A stretch of DNA of 64,000 nt from Eumeta japonica. Its lineage: Eukaryota; Arthropoda; Insecta; Lepidoptera; Psychidae. Positions 35,620 to 46,660 of the stretch are shown in pieces (within the stretch, counting starts at the first letter, position 1; the number at the start of each line of letters is the position of its first letter). The DNA is taken from NCBI GenBank assembly GCA_005406025.1, contig BGZK01001337.1, positions 62,001 through 126,000 on the forward strand. The letters run 5' to 3'. Position numbers and translations under genes: made by a program. The notes beneath the pieces were generated by a model. It was not told where the DNA came from, did no database searches, and saw only the letters and a list, made by a program, of their open reading frames with translations.

Positions 35620-35845
35620 AATCGCCGCTCGTAGCGCCCAGTGCGTCGGGTCGTGTCCGCGACTGTTGACGCTTTTTTTAGATTTTAACACCCCCATCGC
35701 TATAGTACACTCACCCTCCCACCATCTTTCTATTTCAGACTGAGGGACTTGGCCCTTAAGCCCTCCGCGACGGCCTACTTCGGGTCAAAAATGTAAAGAA
35801 TGTTTCGGATTAACGGCTTAGGGTGCTTGCTCTCTCTCTGAGACA
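35620..35845. other. GC-rich patch with splice-like signals; possible terminal exon on plus strand
   Basis: A pyrimidine tract CCACCATCTTTCTATTTCAG (to 35739) is followed, in one phase, by CTG AGG GAC TTG GCC ... giving LRDLALKPSATAYFGSKM and TAA. That is the form of a last coding exon of 18 residues plus stop. On the opposite strand GGGAGG|GTGAGT is donor-like but without a good frame. I do not recognise the peptide and can find no partner exon, so this may equally be a regulatory patch. Confidence 0.2.
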
Positions 35846-36454
35846 CAAGGCCGGGAGTTTACATTGACTTAAGTTCACTAGTCAATTCGGTCGTGGGCAG
35901 GATATCGAGTGCAGTACCTTTCGATTTGGAGGCTTAGCTTTTAAGTATTGAATCACTCCCGCTTTTGATTTGTAAGTAAATACATAATAATAACAACATA
36001 CAGACGTCGTTGTCGATTAATTATATTATACATATTTCGTTCACTGTCAATTAATTATATGTGTCAAATGATTATATTAAAAAAATTGAATGGTAACTTA
36101 CATCATTATTTAATGTTTATTGTTATTGCTATATTGAAAAAGGCTACTATGTTACTGTGTGGAAAATTATTTTCTTATATTTGTAAGATTTTTTGAATTC
36201 GAAAAATTCTTGTTTTAAATTCTTCTTCGTTTTCGTACTCGAGCAATAGCAATTGTTACTATTTCTGGTCCATTTTGAACAAAGCATCTGGATACTTTGT
36301 ATATACCATAAAGTTGCGGTGGCGCGTTAGCGATTGCAGACCACAAATATGTCCTCTATAGCGATTTAACTGAACGGCCAGTATTACGTGTGTTATTTAA
36401 ATAAAGCGGGCTTAAATTTAAATTTAACATAGATTATTTTTAAAGTTGTATACT

Positions 36455-36665
36455 CGACAAGAAACCTTTGTAGTTTCGCCATGTCCGTTCGTCTGTCCGT
36501 TTGTCTGTCCCCAGCTTAACTCAGAGACCTTCAGTTCTAGAGAACTATGATTTGGTATGACAACACATATTGATCACGCTGGCAGTGGTAGAATAAAATT
36601 TTGAAAAAGATTTTTTTTACGATACCTTCCCTACACAAAGTGGGGATGAATTTTTTTGAAGAACT
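36455..36665 (+). repeat. Interspersed repeat family C, copy 2
   Basis: TTTGTAGTTTCGCCATGTCC, GTTCGTCTGTCCGTTTGTCTG, TCAGAGACCTTCAGTTCTAG and ACAAAGTGGGGATGAATTTT are in the order of the repeat at 20150. Confidence 0.55.
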
Positions 36666-38100
36666 ATAAAGTAAAATTTCGATGAAGTTTCATTGAAAAT
36701 TACTTAGATAAAGTTGTTAGTTGAGTAAAATAGATGAAAATATAAGTTTATGAACTATATAAATTATGGCAATATACAATAGTAACATCCTTAACACCTG
36801 TCCTATGTGAGCCGGTTTTTAAAGGTTCTCAACCGTTAAACCCCGAACTCAATAATAGGTTAAAAGTATCAAACAAAAAGCCTTCTTATAAATTCGCATA
36901 TTTTGTCGGACGACTAAGGAACGCTACAAGCACTTAGCCGGTTTTTTTTAAGATCCGAATATGGCCACAGTTGCACTTAAACACATACGTTCTCACACAT
37001 CCGTATACCGATATACCCACTACTATCTGCAAACAGCCTCCCTTCATCCACTCACACAAAATATTATATATAAAGGAATGAATATGGCTACCAAGAAATA
37101 CAAAAAGAATGTTTATTTTTTTATGTTTACCATACGATATCCCGAAATCTTATGAAGCTTATCATTTGCGCAATCGCATGTTCTTAATTTTTATCAGTTT
37201 TCACAAAGATCGGTCAAGCTGTTCTCAAGTTATAAAAGTACATACAGACAAACAAATAGCGATAGATAGACAGATAACAGATATGATAGAATAAGAAAAA
37301 ACAACTTATAAAACTATTATTTATCTGATAAAAAGATTGAATGTACAGATAGAAACTACAGATGTATATTAGGGAATAGATAATAACGATGCGCAGCTTT
37401 ACAGTCCTAAAAACAATAACATAATTAATTACAATTACTGTAAACAGGAGAGTAATTTTCTATAATAGCAGTTTTGATAACAATCACTATTGCAAAATAT
37501 GGGTTATAAATATCAAACAGCAACATTACAAGTACGTAGTCGAAGTTAAGGTCACATCACTTCGACACTACTCGGGGACGACTGTCACTGGCACACGTCA
37601 CAAAGTCTTGTGAGACGATTTGCGTTATTAACGAAAAATGACAAATTACAACGGTCTGTGTCATTCTCGGTGTCCAGCAATCGGAATTGTCAAAACAACG
37701 TCAGTTAAACATGGTGGCCTGCACTATGGAATATGAAATGTCGCGTGCATTTTTGCACTACGAATCACAACACACAATCTTTGTTGAGCGATTTTTCTCT
37801 GTCCGAATATCAGTTAAATGCTATGATGGTAGCATCCCATCCATATGGGATGAATGTATGGAACCGTTTAATATGAAATGGTTTGTAATCGGTTTTAGAC
37901 TACTCATTATTTGAATTAAACACACCCGTCATTCAAATAACTCATAATGCTCAACGAAACGGACGTGGAAGCGATATTAAAAACTGTAATGGTCAATTTA
38001 AGGAAATCGCAATTCAGTAATATTTTATATGATATATTATGGTATACCGTATTAAATATTATTTATACGGTATAAAATAATATCCTATATTATTTTATGT
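36666..38100. other. Intronic stretch with a family P fragment
   Basis: Family P piece at 37195-37290 (TCACAAAGATCGGTCAAGCTG, ACATACAGACAAACAAATAG). Nothing else supported; the open frames at 36961-37914 have no recognisable motif. Confidence 0.5.
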
Positions 38101-38198
38101 CGGTCGATTTTTCGTTTTAAGCGATTTTCAACAAGTAAAAATCGCTTTATTAACTAATTTATTTAGTACATAAATTAAATTAAATAGTTAATAAAGCG
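38020..38198. repeat. Cluster of nested and mutually exclusive hairpins
   Basis: TACCGTATTAAA..TTTATACGGTA (about 38044-38073) forms one hairpin. AAGCGATTTT (38119-38128) can pair with AAAATCGCTT (38137-38146). The overlapping CGCTTTATTAACTA (38143-38156) can instead pair with TAGTTAATAAAGCG (38185-38198). The last two cannot form at full length together. Confidence 0.6.
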
Positions 38199-39750
38199 AG
38201 AAGTCAAGTAAGCACAGCAAAGCACCAAAACGTTTTTATACTTGCTTGATATCTCGCACCAAGAACTACATAATATTTAGGTGTTTACGCAAACGAAGAA
38301 AAAAAAAATACCAGAGGGATCTATTATTTTTTTTTAGTACTTACGTTATTTAAATTCAGTTAAGCATAAACATATTTCCTCCATCAAAAGTCTCGACGAT
38401 TATTGCCTGTTTGTGATACCGATACCGGTATTATGCATGAAATTTGTATACTTCTGCTTTATCAAAAATTTTGAATTGAAAAATTTTTTTATTCAAAATT
38501 TTTTAAGTAAGTGAAAACAGATTTTCTTTTGAGTTATAAAATTTTTGGAAACCTTAAATTTTCATAGCGGAAAGTTACAAAATATTCTTCCATACCGATG
38601 TACGGAAAAACATTTTTTTGTAAATGATATCTAACATTACGGTCCATTCTTCAGTTACAATGTTGATTTGCAATCACAAAAAATCTTCCTATCCTTCTAG
38701 TAAATAGGCGTGAGTTTTACAAATAAATAAATTAAATTAAATTAAATGACATAGCTACATTTTAACGATTTTCGGATTTTTTCCTTTTTTTTGTGGCATA
38801 AGACCTTGCTTCTTGCCAAATTTAATGATTCTAGGTCAATGGAAAGTATCCCTCCCGATTTGATTTATTTGTAAGAACTGAATTAAGTGACTAGAGCATG
38901 CCGTCGCTCTTTCATTGGCTTAGAAGTTTATTTTTTTATGTCTAAAGAGACCGTAGACCTGAGTGTTTGATATTAATTTTAACTTGATACCTCAAAGCGT
39001 ACCCGAGAAATGAGATCTTGATAGACAGGCAGACAGACAAGTGAACAAGGAAGTGATGCTATAAGGGTTCTTTTTGGAGTATAGAAATCAATAAAAGTTC
39101 GTATTGAAGGGAAGAGACGCGGATAGGGCGGCCACCGGATGTGGTATGCTGTCGTTATTATTCATTCAGAATATACGAATCGCCCTACTAAAGGGTTTAA
39201 TACGCTAACGACGTTGATTGATCAGCCGGAGCACTGACGGATGGGGGTTGATTACGCAAAAAGATGTACTGACGTGACATGTACGAAAGGGGTAGCGACG
39301 AAACACACGGAGGATTTGAATTACGTGGATGTGACATCGCTAACCGAATTTAAAATGTAGTCTTTAGATAAATTACATCATTTTGTCATTACGTTTTCTT
39401 AAATTTACTACACGAGCCAGTGAAAACTGGTTCTGGATCTTGAAAATTTTTTGTAGGATAATCGTTTAGTAATTTTAATATAAATTTATTAATTGAAATA
39501 CTATATGAAATTTGTGTCCATAATATCACGTTTTATTCACAATATTTTTTTTCATTTATATACTCACGCCCATTCCTATAAAGGGTAAACAGAAATCACA
39601 GATCGTCATACTGTGCTATCGCTGTATACCTCCTCCTGCTTCGTTGACATATATCAATCATTTAATGCAAGCCTATCAGTTTAAATGTTCCGATGATTGT
39701 TTAAATTTAAGGGCTCTACACTCAATCCTCTGAAAGATTGCGGTATTGTT
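38199..39750. other. Intronic stretch with a family P fragment
   Basis: Family P-like piece at 38813-39070 (CTTGCCAAATTTAATGATTC and GATAGACAGGCAGACAGAC). Nothing else supported. Confidence 0.45.
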
Positions 39751-39758
39751 TGCCTCGG

Positions 39759-40069
39759 CCGTGTGGTAAATAAAGCCTGACACGACATGTATTTTGATAA
39801 ATGTTCGCATTTTAGTTACAGATAAAAACTACCACACGGAATCTAGTATCAAATTACTAGATTCCCAATGTATTAGTTACATCAGAAAATAATACCATAC
39901 TATATTACCTAACAGATTAAATATTTATAAATATAATTAAAAAGATTTAGGCAATTTTAAGATGATTTTAGATTTTCACTATAATGAATTGTTTGGGGGC
40001 TATTCCGAGCTTTATTTATAAACTTTTAAGCTGTTACATAATATGGAATTGCACTATTTTCTGATGTAA
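39759..40069. mobile_element. Foldback/MITE-like cluster with three inverted repeats
   Basis: CCGTGTGGTA (39759-39768) pairs with TACCACACGG (39830-39839). GGAATCTAGTA (39838-39848) pairs with TACTAGATTCC (39855-39865). TTACATCAGAAAATA (39877-39891) pairs with TATTTTCTGATGTAA (40055-40069). All are perfect. The last pair defines a possible 193-bp MITE. Confidence 0.55.
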
Positions 40070-40745
40070 ATAATATATTAGATATCGAACTCTTTTTAAA
40101 TTATTTATCTACTGATTTGTCTAGCCCGGTTCTATTTTTTAAGTTTCAGTTCATGTAGTTTTGCTTTAATTTTGAATAATTTAATATTAGTAAATGTAGT
40201 GTTTTTTGTTTTGAAATTGCAATATTGCAAAGCGTTAATTTCAACATTTCACTCAGATACTTTTGTGGGAAACTCACGCGTCTGAAATTAACAAAAGTCT
40301 GTATTTTACTATGTCTGTTTCGCTATGTGAATCCTATTTGATTTCTTTTATAGCAATACAATATGCATTGTTATAAAGGAAATGTAGTGCAGATGTAGCC
40401 TTTTTCAGGTTTCAGTACTTGAGATAAATTAAAATTTCAGCAGCTACAAGACTATATTCATTCAATTAGTTTCTCAATCCTCTGCTGTTCATGTCTTATA
40501 TATAAATTTATTTTGGGACTTTTTTTCTATTTGTAAATCCTAAGACAATAATTATGCTTCGTTTTCAAGTAAAAATGTTTGTCTATATTCAATTTTAAAT
40601 TCATTACTTAAACTTAAGACTTTCTACTTATGTTATTTTCGTTTTTACAGGCCAAACAAAGATTTATTATTCATTAATTTAAAATTTCATCTGACGGTGT
40701 AAAAAATGACAAATTAACAAAAACAACTGCGTTACCAATGATAGC
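40070..40745. other. A+T-rich intronic stretch
   Basis: Nothing supported. Confidence 0.5.
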
Positions 40746-40789
40746 TTATTGTGAAAGAAGAGAATGAAATTCAATTAACAACAACATTA

Positions 40790-41420
40790 TATTGCTACCG
40801 AATCGTAAGTGAGACTGTCTTTTTTCGCAAATCACGCTGCTGTTAATTTTAAAACGGAACGTTGGGCCATGTACTGACGGTGTAGTGCTACGTAAAGGGC
40901 TACAAGTATTTCTCGTTATCCACTTCAGTCGGTGGCCATGGAATGACAGCAGTTTATGTGGCAGGTACAGCATTAGTTTAAATTGAAGAAATTCTTTCAA
41001 CATACAAAAGACCTAAGAGATCGCGACAAGTGGGTTTTGACTAGAAACGACATTGCGAGCAATCGTTATTAGATTTGGAATCTCATGAACTCAGCGAGTA
41101 CTGTAAAAACTTGGTTCGAATGTCTAGTATTGACTTTGAATAATTTGTTAATTTGCTATGCCTCTAGCAATTTGTCTACGTTGTCTTTGCAAAGTTGTCA
41201 CACGAATTTAGTTTGGCATCCTTTTTGAATTTTGATACAGAACGTTTTAAAAAGAACACCAAATTCCACTCCATCCCAGAATGCTCGGGATTCCATAATA
41301 ACTCTTTTTGTTTATATAAATTTATAAACAACTAAAGTTGTTTCGTCAGACCACACAGAATCACTCGTTTTTGTCTTTGCGAGATGCGAGTGAGCTTTGT
41401 AGCGCTATTCGGTTTGGTTA
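40790..41420 (-). pseudogene. Possible decayed Tc1-like transposase
   Basis: On the minus strand, TSDSVWSDETTLVVYK (about 41330-41377) contains W-S-D-E, the setting of the first catalytic Asp in Tc1-type transposases. It is followed by KRVIMES and AFWDGVEFGV-type blocks. About 400 bases further on TAVIPWPPTEVDNEKYL (about 40915-40965) recalls the P-W-P-x-x-S-P-D-x-N-P-I-E block with the D and E region damaged. Many stops and shifts. Weak: no terminal repeats were found and the motif match is short. Confidence 0.3.
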
Positions 41421-41479
41421 ATTATGGCGTGAACTATTGTGTACCCGGCCTTAGCTGAAGTGACGTCACTAAGGAGAAC

Positions 41480-42070
41480 AAGTTAATTAATCAATTAAAA
41501 AATACTTCAAATGACTTTACACACTCATAGGATATTATCCCTCTATGCAGTTAAGCAAACACAATTCATAACTCACACAAAATTTGTCAATAAGTATCTT
41601 GAGACGAATTTTATTAGAAAATTTTTCTCATACAGAAATTACCAAATAAATAAGAACCGTCCTTCTGGTCTCCTGCTATGTCCCGCCAATATTTAAGTCC
41701 TTGAAACGTTAAACGTTATCGTATACAAATAATTATTAACACAAATAACATTAATTGTTTTCATTCAGCATGATAATTGAGATATTAAGCTGGTGGAAAT
41801 CACAAAAAAAATTCATGATCTAAAAATACTTTCATCAATTTCACATATTAATAATGAACACAACATTGAAATAATCGTACATTTATAGTCATATCTATCT
41901 TTTAAGACCATGAACCCGATCAAAAAAAGATAAAATCACATATGTAAGATAGTCTTTAGATATTATACCAATTCTGTCAGATACTTTCTTAATATCTACA
42001 GTACGTTAATTATTTTTTCTCTTATTACATGCTTCGTTGAATAATAAGAGTTTCAATAATAAATTGGTGG
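41480..42070. other. A+T-rich intronic stretch
   Basis: Nothing supported. Confidence 0.5.
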
Positions 42071-42077
42071 AAATTTT

Positions 42078-42456
42078 GAAGCTGAACTTCTTTACATATT
42101 TAGGAGGAAAATTTAGTAGAAAATAAAAAAAAAGCGTCACTTTCTCTCGTCACATTTACCTTTCACATTATCCCATCACGAGGTTTCTACACTTTGTTGA
42201 ATATTAAATACATATTTCTCGTTTTAGTTACCAACCTTTGATTGCAAAAGTGCATTATAATAATTCTATCACTATAAACAAAGTTGAACATTAATTAGAA
42301 TAATAGAATTGATAATATAATTTGAAAATATTTCTCTATTGAAACAGCTCTTATTTAGAATAAATAAAGTTTATTTTTCTCAAATCTCATTTATCCCGTA
42401 TATTTTCAACATCAAATAAAATAAGAATGATATACAGCTTAAAGAAGTTTCACTTC
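42078..42456. mobile_element. Inverted-repeat element family G, copy 1 (379 bp)
   Basis: GAAGCTGAACTTCTTTA (42078-42094) and TAAAGAAGTTTCACTTC (42440-42456) are inverted repeats with two mismatches in 17. Internal words CATATTTCTCGTTTTAGTTACC, AAAGTGCATTATAATAATTC, AAAGTTGAA and ACATCAAATAAAATAAGAAT recur in order at 54480-55562, which is a longer, interrupted copy. The end motif GAAGT..AACTTCTTT is shared in form with family E. Confidence 0.65.
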
Positions 42457-43250
42457 ATACGTGTGAACACCATTTAAACTGGTAGAATTATTAGATTATA
42501 TTGCTACGGAACGCTAGTCGTACAAAACATTTGACTCGCACTTCGTAAACTAAGACAACATGAGGAAGCTAGCACAAATGATTAGCCATCCTAGTTTGAA
42601 AATTATTTTAGTCTATTGTTTTGTGTGCCAGCATTATTATTTTTGAATTTTATTACTTGCGCAATGCATAACGCGACGGTCGTTGACATTTGGCGGCGTT
42701 TGCGCGCAATTATAAATAAGACGGTTCCTTCTAATGTTGATTGTAGTGGGAGTATTGTAGTGAAAATAACATTTATCACTTACTTATTTGATTTTAATTT
42801 AGACATACGCAAGCCCAGAAGAAAGCAGTATAAATGTATTGTTTTCGTGCTACCTGGTTATTGCCCCTAGTATCAAAATTAATGGTGATTAATAAGATTT
42901 TTTAAATGGTTTTGCGTCGATTTGTCTAAAAGAAAAACCTCTTTTATATTGGTTTTAACAGAATTTATTATAACGTAAGCGACAATATAAAATAGTAAAA
43001 TGTTCCTTTATAATTAATCAATAACATGACAATTTAGAATAAAAATAAAATAAAACGATCGCTTTAAGTTATTCGTTTTGGATTTTTTTTTTTTTTATTT
43101 AAAACATCCCCTTTTGGTTTTTAATTAGACTGTTTTAATGCGTGTAACTCATTAGTTTGTCAGTTGATACTGTTATGAGGGCAGTCGTCGGTTACCCACT
43201 TAAAGCTAATACAAATGTTATAAGAATACATTTCTGCTTTCTAAATTGAC
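42457..43250. other. A+T-rich intronic stretch
   Basis: Nothing supported. The 84-codon open frame 42616-42870 shows no motif. Confidence 0.5.
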
Positions 43251-43260
43251 TCCAGCCGTA

Positions 43261-43354
43261 AATTAATATTAAGTAATTTACGGCTCGTTTTCGTATGATC
43301 TTAATTTTCATTAAGATCATACGAAAGCGAGCCGTAAATTACTTAATATTAATT
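43261..43354. repeat. Long near-perfect foldback, 44-bp arms and 6-base loop
   Basis: Left arm 43261-43304 (starts AATTAATATTAAGTAATTTA) and right arm 43311-43354 (ends AATATTAATT) pair at 43 of 44 positions; the exception would be a G-U pair in RNA. The left arm with its flank also contains a smaller palindrome GCCGTAAATTA (43255-43265) / TAATTTACGGC (43274-43284), so alternative pairings exist. Could be a foldback MITE or a hairpin-RNA source. Confidence 0.9.
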
Positions 43355-43706
43355 AAGTGATCGTTTTCCATTTCGATCCCGTTCCTGCCTCTTCATTCCG
43401 ATGTCTGTCCTAATGACATACTTTGTTCCACCATTAGACATATTTGCTGTTTTTCTGGTTATATTTTTGGTGGTTTTATGGTCATGCAATGTTATCTACT
43501 AAAAAGTATCCTAATATCGTGTTCTTAGAATAATCTATCTCTATATAAAATTTGATTATAATCTGTTCAGTTTTTTCAGAGATAAGACTAAACAGACACA
43601 GATTTTGTTATATGTATAAATTAATCTACATTACTGCTAATTTTATAAATCTATCATTTTCAATTTTCCAAAAGGGTTTATAATTTTTATTCGAATGTAA
43701 GTTTTT

Positions 43707-44447
43707 AGGGTTCCGAGCTAAAATGGTAAAAACGGGACACTTATAATTTCGTCATATCCGTCCGTCCGTATCTCACAGGCATTTTATTCAAAAACTACAA
43801 AACGTATATTGACGAAATTTAAAGTTTCGGTGTCTTGTAAAGACCGCTACTTTGTTTGGTGGTTAAATAACAAAAATAAACATTTCTAGAGGGGAGTACC
43901 ATACATGTAACAGAAGTAGAATTTTTTTTTTTCGGTATAGATCGAGTGGCACATATCTCGATAGTTTTCTTAAAAACACTTTAGGGTTTCTAAACAACTT
44001 TTCTGATTACGTGAATAATTTCAGAAATAATCGATCCAAAAATTGCAGAAATTGTGTCCTCCCTTCTACTTTCTAATGCCTATGTCCAAAACATATGAAA
44101 ACAATAAGAAGGTAACGTTTAATAGATATAGATAAAAAAATATTTTAAAAATGGTCGGATGTTTTTGAGATATTGCCGGAAAACTATGCTTCTTAACAAA
44201 AAGACGTAAATGCTATGAAGATACGCTCCTTTAGTGATGCACTTTAGTTTACCCTAGTGTAATAGCGTCGATATACCTACTTGTTTTTGTAGTTGTAGTT
44301 GACTAAAGTGCTTATAACTATTAAGTGTGGGAAACATGGAAAAAGCGTAACAACCTACTTTTTTCAACTGTAGTGCATTTCTTTAAAATGATGACTTCAG
44401 GACCCTATAATGGGCATGGTCCGACATGCTCTTAGCCAGTTTTTTTA
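43707..44447 (+). repeat. Interspersed repeat family B, copy 2 (longest)
   Basis: Starts AGGGTTCCGAGCTAAAATGG, TAAAAACGGGACAC, GTCCGTCCGTATCTCACAG, so its head resembles family D. The body and end match 17420-18031 and 63177-63418. Ends CAGGACCCTATAATGGGCAT and ATGCTCTTAGCCAGTTTTTT. Non-coding. Confidence 0.75.
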
Positions 44448-44855
44448 TTTCCCAAGTAGGTACGTACAATACCATACATAAATATCTGAAATGATTCTAA
44501 GTCATATTTTCTACAGTCAAAAGCCACAGTCAATGTTACGACAATATAAGAGAACGCGAGATAAAGTGCAACACGAAACTTGCTGACGTACGCCTCGAAT
44601 CTGTGTGATTGGAGCAACTGGCAGTGATCCTACTCGCTGCGCTGGAAACGCGGTATCGAATCTCTCACAAGACAAAAATTTGTTTATTTGATTAAAAGTT
44701 AATGTTTGTCTCGAGTCTGAGGGTTTCTACGTATTGTGTATGTATATTTACAAAAAGAAAAAGGTAATGTATATTATATAAACTATCTGGTAGACATAAT
44801 ACAAGCCTCTTTGCTTAGTTTGGGACCAGATGGTGCTGTGAATACATGTCCGAAG

Positions 44856-45003
44856 ATATTATTATTATTATATAATGTATTATTATTATTATATAATGTA
44901 TTATTATTATTATATAATGTATTATTATTATTATATAATGTATTATTATTATTATATAATGTATTATTATTATTATATAATGTATTATTATTATTATTAC
45001 ATA
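44856..45003. repeat. 21-bp tandem array, six units
   Basis: The unit ATAATGTATTATTATTATTA(T) recurs exactly at 44872, 44893, 44914, 44935, 44956 and 44977. It lies in the intron within about 50 bases of the exon-1 splice donor of the claudin-like gene. The plus-strand open frame with YNVLLLL repeats (44736-45023) is a translation of this array, not a gene. Confidence 0.9.
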
Positions 45004-45052
45004 ATCTATTAATTGATTTTTGATTCTTTCAACTTGTATGCATTTCGCTCAC

Positions 45053-45249
45053 CATCATCTTTCGCGGAATTGATATGCACCCACTTGTGCGTGCAGACCG
45101 CAGTTATCCACAGGAAGGCGCTCAGGCCGACGAACACGGTGCAGGCGAACAGGATGCGCCGCTCGATGACCAGCGCGTTCAGCAGCGGCCGCCGCTCGGC
45201 GCCCACCGACGACGCCGTCGACATCTTGTCGCTCTCCATCATGTTGCGC
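45053..45249 (-). CDS. First coding exon of a claudin/stargazin-like tetraspan membrane protein
   Basis: Exon bounded on the minus strand by an acceptor CAG (45252-45250) and a donor G|GTGAGC (GT at 45052-45051). Coding starts at the tandem Met-Met at 45242 and gives 63 codons plus one base (phase 1). The protein opens with a short cytoplasmic N-terminus containing ERRPLLNALVIERR, followed by one hydrophobic segment of about 20 residues (residues 29-50, ILFACTVFVGLSAFLWITAV) and then CTHKWVHI, the conserved Trp after TM1 of the PMP22/claudin superfamily. The exon is strongly GC-rich in an A+T-rich background, as expected of a real exon. The acceptor just before the ATG implies at least one upstream 5'UTR exon at higher coordinates. 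Reading on past the donor gives a short low-quality tail to a stop, which I take to be intron. Likely a plasma-membrane protein; calcium-channel gamma, claudin and clarin relatives cannot be separated from this exon alone. Confidence 0.85.
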
Positions 45250-45834
45250 CTGCGATCAAATATAGTAGTCATCTATCTTGCTTCTTTAGGTATGCATAAT
45301 TCTTATGTATTATTTTGTACATTGGTATCTCTGAAATGGCTGCAAATAATTTGATGGTATTTTGTATTCTGATAAAGTTTTGTTTTTAACGTTTATCTAT
45401 ACAAATTCCATACTTGTTAAAAAGCAATTTTACACAAAAAAAAATATTTCTTTTAGAGTCGCTTTATACCGTCAGCTCGTGTAATTTTGATGTAATTACA
45501 TTTTCTCTATGCTATTGAATTTAGGCATGTACCACTACGTTCTTAAGTAATTCAAAGTGAAAGTTAAAAAGGAGGCGCGTTTATTCCTCACGGTACTAGG
45601 GGCGTTCACTACAAAGTGGAAATGAGTAAATACTGGCTGGTACGGCTGGAATATTGATCAGACTTAAAAAAATATCTTTTGATCAAAAAAAAAATTGAAA
45701 ATCTTTTGTTTTCTTTAACAAACGAAAGACTTTCATCGTTTGCAGTCTGTCGTAGCATGTATTGTTGAAAATACAAAAAAAATATTTGCTCGTGGTTACG
45801 TATCTTTGCTAGAAAAATTTCACAACAGAACGTG

Positions 45835-46660
45835 TTAATGAAGGCTTAAAGGATAGTTTAGGAGTAAATGGTCTAGCGTCTTGCATAGTTACCCGTTGGT
45901 ACACCGAATTTAAAGATGGAAGAATATCCACTAAAAATTACCCTCGCTTGGGGTCGCCCAACAGCGGTAGTGACCGAAGAAATTATTTTAGCAGATCGTC
46001 GTATCACGGTATGTTTTATAGCCGCAGGAACAAATATTTCGATTGGTAGTGTGCATAGAATTCTGCACAAACGCTTGGGGACGAAAAAAGTATCCGTATG
46101 ATCGTTCCTCACTGTGCTTACCGATGCACAAAAAGACACCGGCAGAACATTTTTTAAGCTTTTTTGGTATTGTTACAACAAGGTCCTCATAGTTTTCGAC
46201 TCGATCTACGACATGAGATGGATTCACTATAACAATCCAGAAACAAAATTACAGATCATGACTTAGAATAGACCAGCCTCTCCAACCCCTAAGAAATTTA
46301 AGGCGAATCGTTTTGCCGGAAAGGTCATAGGTTCTGTTTTCTGACATAGTGAATTAGTGGTCATCATAGAATATCGCGACCATAGAGCTACTGTTAGAGG
46401 CTCTTTGTATGCAGAATAAATAAAAAAATGTGAAATGAATTTCGAAAGAAACAGCAGAGTAAACTAGCAAAAATTGTTTTGTGGCATCAAGAAAATATCT
46501 CGGCTCACAGGTTCGCTATTCGACCGCAGATATATATATATCTGCAATTCGAGATGCTGGCTTCGAAATACTTAAGCCCCCTCCATATCCACTCGACCTT
46601 GCTTCTAGTGATTGTCCATCTATTTCCAAGTTTGAAGGATTATCTAAAAGGACAAAGATT
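45835..46660 (+). pseudogene. mariner transposase, N-terminal and central part, broken
   Basis: Readable in shifting frames: NEGLKDSLGVNG, TRWYTEFKDGRISTKN and PRLGSPNSG (end of the paired-type HTH region), then VVTEEIILADRRITVCFIAA and NISIGSVHRILHKRLGTKK (second HTH), all plus strand. Of the catalytic D,D(34)D triad, the first Asp survives in DMRWIHYNNPETK (about 46210-46245). The second is changed to Glu in HQENISAHR (about 46487-46513). The third is kept in PYPLDLASSD (about 46582-46611). Stops and frameshifts in between leave no intact protein. Confidence 0.9.

Larger units (their letters stand above)
32743..45052 (-). other. Phase-1 intron of the claudin-like gene
   Basis: Inferred from the two exons that flank it: donor GTGAGC at its 45 kb end and acceptor TTCCAG at its 32.7 kb end. 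It holds interspersed repeats, several foldback hairpins, a Tc1-like remnant and a 21-bp tandem array close to the donor. No other gene in it is well supported. Confidence 0.75.

Noticed and set aside
44736..45023. 95-codon plus-strand frame with YNVLLLL repeats
   Set aside because: It is the translation of the 21-bp A+T tandem array; no start context, domain or splice evidence.
45013..45354. 113- and 74-codon plus-strand frames opposite the claudin-like exon
   Set aside because: Antisense shadows of a GC-rich exon whose minus-strand reading has a membrane segment and splice sites.
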